From the NCBI GenBank assembly GCA_026706485.1, contig JAPOYR010000006.1, positions 126,005 through 190,004 on the forward strand: a stretch of 64,000 nucleotides of DNA, read 5' to 3'. Shown piece after piece: positions 60,428 to 64,000 of the stretch. Position numbers and translations under genes: made by a program. How positions within the stretch are numbered: position 1 is the first letter of the stretch; every line of letters starts with the position of its first letter. The notes below the pieces were generated by a model. That model was not told the origin of the DNA, made no database searches, and worked only from the letters and a program-made list of their open reading frames with translations. The DNA is from Chloroflexota bacterium. GTDB taxonomy: Bacteria; Chloroflexota; UBA11872.

Positions 60428-61396
60428 CTACTGCGCCCAGGCGCTCGCTTGCGGGTCCAGCGCCTCGCGCAGGCCGTCGCCCAGCATGTTGAACGACAGC
60501 ACCGTCAAGGCCAGCGCCAGCCCGTTGAAGATGCAGATCCACGGGGCCAGGGCGAGCACCGCGCGGTATTGGGCAATCTCCAAGCCCCACTCCGGCGTGG
60601 GCGGCGAGGCGCCCAGGCCCAGGAAGCTGAGTCCGGCTGCCGAGATGATGGTCGAGCCCAGCCCCAGCGTGGACATGATCAGGATGGGGCTGAGGATGTT
60701 GGGCAGGATGTGGCGCACGATGATGCGGGTGTCGCGCATGCCGATGGCGCGCGCCGCCCGCACGTAGCCGAACTCCTTGGCGGAGAGCGTCGATCCACGC
60801 ACCACGCGCGCATAGAAGGGAACGCCTGCCACGCCCAGGGCGATCATGGCGTTCGTGAGGCTGGGCCCGAGTGACGCGACGATCACGATGGCGAGCAGCA
60901 GCCCCGGAAACGCCAACAGCACGTCGAGCAGGCGGCTGATGACCATGTCGATCCGCCCGCCGAAATAGCCGGCCGCCATGCCGAGAATCGTGCCGCCGGC
61001 CCCGGCCAGCAAGACCGCCACGAACCCGACCCGCAGCGAGATGCGCGAGCCGTGGACCACGCGGCTGAAGACATCTCGGCCAATGTCGTCGGTGCCAAAG
61101 GGAAAGAACGCCGGTTCCACTTCACCGCTCTCGCCCACGCGGGTGCCGCTGGACCAGGGCGGGAGCAGGCGGTTCTCGAGCACCGACTCGAGCGTCGGCT
61201 TGGTGTTGATGCCTTCCGGCGCGATGAGGTCGGCGAAGATGGCGCACAGCGCAAACAGAATCAGCACCACGCCGCCGGCCATGGCGGCGAGGTTGCGGCG
61301 CAACCGCCGCCACGCCATCGACCATTCGCTGCGCACGGCAGCCGAAGCCACCGCGTCTATGGAGGCTGTGTCGGACAGGGGTTCGGCTGTTGCCAT
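60428..61396 (-). CDS. dppC: Peptide-type ABC transporter permease, DppC-like
   Basis: A 322-residue permease with an N-terminal helix (LAAMAGGVVLILFALCAIFA), a loop that includes GTDDIGRDVFSRVVHGSRIS (the DppC signature) and five further helices; the EAA loop is AKEFGYVRAARAIGMRDTRI. It precedes the two binding-protein genes on the same strand. Its partner DppB lies at 52808-53758. Confidence 0.93.
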   Translation of the reverse strand: MATAEPLSDTASIDAVASAAVRSEWSMAWRRLRRNLAAMAGGVVLILFALCAIFADLIAPEGINTKPTLESVLENRLLPPWSSGTRVGESGEVEPAFFPFGTDDIGRDVFSRVVHGSRISLRVGFVAVLLAGAGGTILGMAAGYFGGRIDMVISRLLDVLLAFPGLLLAIVIVASLGPSLTNAMIALGVAGVPFYARVVRGSTLSAKEFGYVRAARAIGMRDTRIIVRHILPNILSPILIMSTLGLGSTIISAAGLSFLGLGASPPTPEWGLEIAQYRAVLALAPWICIFNGLALALTVLSFNMLGDGLREALDPQASAWAQ

Positions 61397-61472
61397 TGCC
61401 GCCGGTAGGAGAGGGGCCGCGATTCGCGGACGATACTACATAGGCCGCTCGGCGGGGCCGGCCGACGGCGGT

Positions 61473-62342
61473 CTACGCCAGCGCCACCAACGCGGCCCCG
61501 GCGGCGATGGCGGCGGCGCCCACGAAGCGCGGGGCGTGCCGCGGCTCACCCAGCAGTGTCATACCGAGGGCCGCGCCGATCAGGATGCTGACCTCGCGGG
61601 CGGCGGAGACGTAGGGCGCGGGCGCCATGGTCAGCGCGATGAGCACCAGGAGATAGGCAGCCACACAGAGGATGGCCACCAGCGTCACGTCGAGCTTGGA
61701 CACGGACACCTGACGCCAGGGACGCCATCCATAGCGCGCCAGCACCACCGGCGTGAGTATCGCGGCGGCAATGAGCCACATCAGGTAGACGTAGGTGAGT
61801 GGATTCACCACGGACACGCCTTGCTTATCCACCAGCGTGTACGAGGCGATCAGGACGCCGGTGAACGCCGCGTAGCGACCGCCGGGATGCAGCAGTGCGC
61901 GTGCCGGATCCAGCAGCGAGCTAAGGCGCAGACTCCGCAGATTGAGCACGTAGATGCCGGCAACCACGGTGAGCACGCCGGCGAGCCCCGTCGGCGAGAC
62001 CGATTCGCCGACGAGCCAGACGCTCACGACCAGCACCAGCGCCGGCCCCAGGCCCCGCGCTAGTGGATAGGTGACGGAAAGGTCCGCGCGCGCGTAGGCG
62101 TTGGCCAGCGACCAGAAATAGGCCGCGTGCAGCGCTCCGGTGGCCACGATCCAGCCCCAACCGGCCGCTGGAATCGGCTCGAGGATGACGCTCACGACGA
62201 ACGCGGGCAGATACAGCACCGACGAGATGACCAGCGCGAGCCAGAAGAACACCGGATGTCCCTGGCCGCGCTTGGCGAGCAGGTTCCAGACGGCGTGCAG
62301 CGCGGCCGCCGTAAACACCAGGGCGAGCGCAGCCGGAGGCAC
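61473..62342 (-). CDS. EamA/DMT family transporter
   Basis: A 289-residue protein with ten predicted helices in two EamA halves. The first half contains LHAVWNLLAKRG and LARGLGPALVLVVSVWLVGE; the second half contains ASYTLVDKQGVSVVNPLTYV, and it closes with ALGMTLLGEPRHAPRFVGAA. The GTG start follows GGGGAT. The transported metabolite is unknown; it may export or import a catabolic product of this region. Confidence 0.9.
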   Translation of the reverse strand: MPPAALALVFTAAALHAVWNLLAKRGQGHPVFFWLALVISSVLYLPAFVVSVILEPIPAAGWGWIVATGALHAAYFWSLANAYARADLSVTYPLARGLGPALVLVVSVWLVGESVSPTGLAGVLTVVAGIYVLNLRSLRLSSLLDPARALLHPGGRYAAFTGVLIASYTLVDKQGVSVVNPLTYVYLMWLIAAAILTPVVLARYGWRPWRQVSVSKLDVTLVAILCVAAYLLVLIALTMAPAPYVSAAREVSILIGAALGMTLLGEPRHAPRFVGAAAIAAGAALVALA

Positions 62343-62428
62343 AGTGAATCCCCGCGGGAGGTCGTGAGGTGCGGCAAGCTACCACGGAGGCGCTGCGGCC
62401 CCTCGGCCAAATGGCGTCGAGGCCGGGG

Positions 62429-62917
62429 CTAGGACATCCTGATCTGGATGGTGGCGGTGCCGTCGTAACGCAGGCGCTCGCAGCGCCCGGCAAAGGCCTG
62501 CCAGATGTCCGACGGGCCGTCATACGTCCCAAAGACGTTCGCGGCTTCGAGTGTGATGAACTTCCCGGGAATGGTGGGGCGGGCGTAGCGGTCGTAGGGC
62601 CAGTAGACCTCGCTCAGCGCCCCCGGATGGCCGTGCCGCGTGCCGGCTTCGTAGTGCGTGAAGATCAAGTCGCCCGGGGCTACGCAAGTGGTGGCGTTCT
62701 CGATCGGCGCCACGACCGTCGGGTCAAAGTAGAACGCCGCGATAGTCCCCGAATAGATCGCATGGAGGCACTCGGCCTGCTCGGGCAGCCCCGCCGTCAC
62801 TGCCGCGCAGGTCTGCGGCGCCGCCTCCCACAACAGCTTGAAGCGGGCCGGCGGCGCGCCCGGTAGCTCGAGCTCGATGGTCGAAACCGTGGACTCTCCT
62901 GTGTCTGATGCGGTCAT
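62429..62917 (-). CDS. DUF3830 family protein
   Basis: A 162-residue protein of the cyclophilin-like DUF3830 family. PPARFKLLWEAAPQTCAAVT, HAIYSGTIAAFYFD, PGDLIFTHYEAGTRHGHPGA and ALSEVYWPYDR are its characteristic motifs. Family members are found beside hydantoinase and transporter genes, as here. The ATG follows GGAGG. Function is unknown; a small-molecule binding or isomerising role is possible. Confidence 0.82.
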   Translation of the reverse strand: MTASDTGESTVSTIELELPGAPPARFKLLWEAAPQTCAAVTAGLPEQAECLHAIYSGTIAAFYFDPTVVAPIENATTCVAPGDLIFTHYEAGTRHGHPGALSEVYWPYDRYARPTIPGKFITLEAANVFGTYDGPSDIWQAFAGRCERLRYDGTATIQIRMS

Positions 62918-62981
62918 GGCTGGCGCCTCCTGCGTGAAGCGACTGGTACCCGACTGTAGGTCGCGCTCCTGGTGTCTGCCT

Positions 62982-63896
62982 CTATGAGACTGCCGCGATG
63001 GCGGCCAGTTCGGCCCGCTCGCTCTCGGTCATGCGCCACTCGACGGCGCGGACGTTCTCCTCGATCTCCTCGGGGCGCTTCGTCCCGGCCAGCGCCACGC
63101 TCACGATCGGGTTGGCCATCACCCACGCCAGCGCCAGCTGCGCCACCGTGAAGCCGCGGTCGCGGGCTGCCGCCTTGAGCCGGTCCACCCGCCGCAGGTA
63201 GCTCAGAAAGTGCTCGCGCTCGAACAGCGGCTGCTCGAACACCGTGCCTCGGCTGCGAAAATCGTCCTCGCCGAAGGTCGTTGCCGGCGTCATGGCGCCC
63301 GTCAGCAGCCCATGCGCCATGGGACCGAACGCCATCACGCCGAGCCCCTGCGACTGGCAGAACGGAAACAGTTCGGCCTCCGGTCGGCGGTCGAAGAGGT
63401 GATAGCCGATCTGCTCGGTGACGATCGGGAACGTCTCCAGGCACTCGCCGAGCTGGGCGGCGTTGAAGTTGCTCACGCCGCCGTAGCGGACCTTGCCCTG
63501 CTCTTGGAACTCGGCCATGGCGCCCATGGAGTCGGCGATGGGCACGCTCGCGTCCGGCCAGTGGATCAGGTAGAGGTCCAGGTAGTCCGTTTGCAGCCGC
63601 TCCAGGCTGCCTTCCAGGTCCGCGGCCATCTTGTCGGGCGCGGTGCTGCCCTTGCTCACCAGCACGACTTCGTTCCGGCGTCCCTTGAGCGCCCGTCCGA
63701 CCAGCTTCTCGCCCTCGCCGAGCCCGTAGCCGGCGGCGGTATCGACCAGCGTGACTCCGAGGTCGATGGCTCGGTGGATGCTGCGAATGGCCTCGTCATC
63801 GTCAAACGGGCCGTACTGCCCCCGTCCGATGGGAAATCCGCCGAATCCGATAACGGATGTCACCAGATCGGATTGGCCCAGTCTGCGGTACTCCAT
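62982..63896 (-). CDS. Aldo/keto reductase
   Basis: A 304-residue TIM-barrel protein. MEYRRLGQSDLVTSVIGFGG opens it; the catalytic residues are in LVDTAAGYGLGEGEK (Asp, Tyr), LVSKGST (Lys) and LYLIHWPD (His). The cofactor-binding loop near the end is ALAGTKRPEEIEENVRAVEW. It is distinct from the reductase at 55186-56124. GGAGGG precedes the ATG. It faces outward at the window's right edge, before a short repeat-like tail. Confidence 0.93.
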   Translation of the reverse strand: MEYRRLGQSDLVTSVIGFGGFPIGRGQYGPFDDDEAIRSIHRAIDLGVTLVDTAAGYGLGEGEKLVGRALKGRRNEVVLVSKGSTAPDKMAADLEGSLERLQTDYLDLYLIHWPDASVPIADSMGAMAEFQEQGKVRYGGVSNFNAAQLGECLETFPIVTEQIGYHLFDRRPEAELFPFCQSQGLGVMAFGPMAHGLLTGAMTPATTFGEDDFRSRGTVFEQPLFEREHFLSYLRRVDRLKAAARDRGFTVAQLALAWVMANPIVSVALAGTKRPEEIEENVRAVEWRMTESERAELAAIAAVS

Positions 63897-64000
63897 GTCG
63901 GCGTCCCTCCGCGTGTTCGCGCGCGAGTTTTCCCCCTCACCCTAACCCTTGTATGTGCCGGGGCGGGTATGTTCCGAGGACTCTCGGAATGTCCGAGGGC

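Noticed and set aside
1..64000. Prophage, insertion sequence, CRISPR array or integrative element
   Set aside because: No integrase, transposase, phage structural gene or spaced direct-repeat array was found on either strand.

Overview
This window looks like chromosome from a high-GC, heterotrophic, Gram-positive-like or monoderm bacterium, most probably a member of the Chloroflexota (possibly a marine or sponge-associated lineage such as SAR202). That placement is an inference. It rests on twin-arginine lipoprotein substrate-binding proteins with EKEVVV-repeat stalks, a DUF2344 protein, many catabolic oxidoreductases and dioxygenases, and interspersed hairpin repeats of the CHSERSEES and LRQAQGER type. 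No rRNA, phage, insertion sequence or CRISPR array is visible. Two tRNA genes (Lys-CTT, Pro-TGG) and one decayed tRNA 3' half are present.

Layout. 1-3.4 kb: peptidase and sugar-lactone genes (M19, M24, a membrane protein, SMP-30). 3.4-6.8 kb: an ABC-2 exporter whose permease has been tandemly duplicated. 6.9-7.6 kb: a VapBC toxin-antitoxin pair with a perfect inverted repeat at its start. 7.7-10 kb: a PhyH-type dioxygenase and a frameshifted NmrA-like gene. 10.5-12.9 kb: a one-polypeptide two-component system (GAF-PAS-HisKA-HATPase-REC-winged helix). 13.2-15.5 kb: a secreted leucine-rich-repeat protein. 16-20.8 kb: tRNA-Lys, two small membrane proteins, and a Nif3 / DUF5069 / kinase-like / DUF2344 run, then an HNH protein. 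20.9-31 kb: housekeeping genes (aconitase, a UbiA-type prenyltransferase, SecDF, a methyltransferase, a phosphatase, DprA). 31-37.4 kb: an oxidoreductase, DUF192, a cupin / transaldolase-like / VOC cluster, endonuclease III and a VanW protein. 37.6-38.9 kb: tRNA-Pro and an M14 peptidase. 38.9-43.5 kb: a second ABC-2 exporter, also with a tandem duplication. 43.6-47.4 kb: ferritin, a second PhyH protein, a repeat-rich protein and a NUDIX hydrolase. 47.4-64 kb: a catabolic block with a DapA-like lyase, hydantoinase/oxoprolinase HyuAB plus a tiny zinc-binding protein, a peptide-type ABC importer (DppB, DppC, two near-identical binding proteins) split by a rhamnonate-dehydratase-like enzyme and an aldo/keto reductase, an EamA transporter, DUF3830 and a second aldo/keto reductase.

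The most notable observation is that both unrelated-in-position ABC-2 exporters (3.7-6.8 kb and 38.9-43.5 kb) carry the same evolutionary scar. A second permease (or permease pair) is preceded by a short remnant of the ATPase C-terminus, in frame and at the same junction as the intact copy. This implies segmental duplication of 'ATPase end plus permeases' followed by loss of the extra ATPase, leaving one ATPase serving two permease sets. Further points of note are a 305-bp identical tract between two diverged substrate-binding-protein genes, an ABC ATPase with no ATG/GTG/TTG ahead of its conserved N-terminus, and a NUDIX reading frame whose N-terminus is built from an interspersed repeat.
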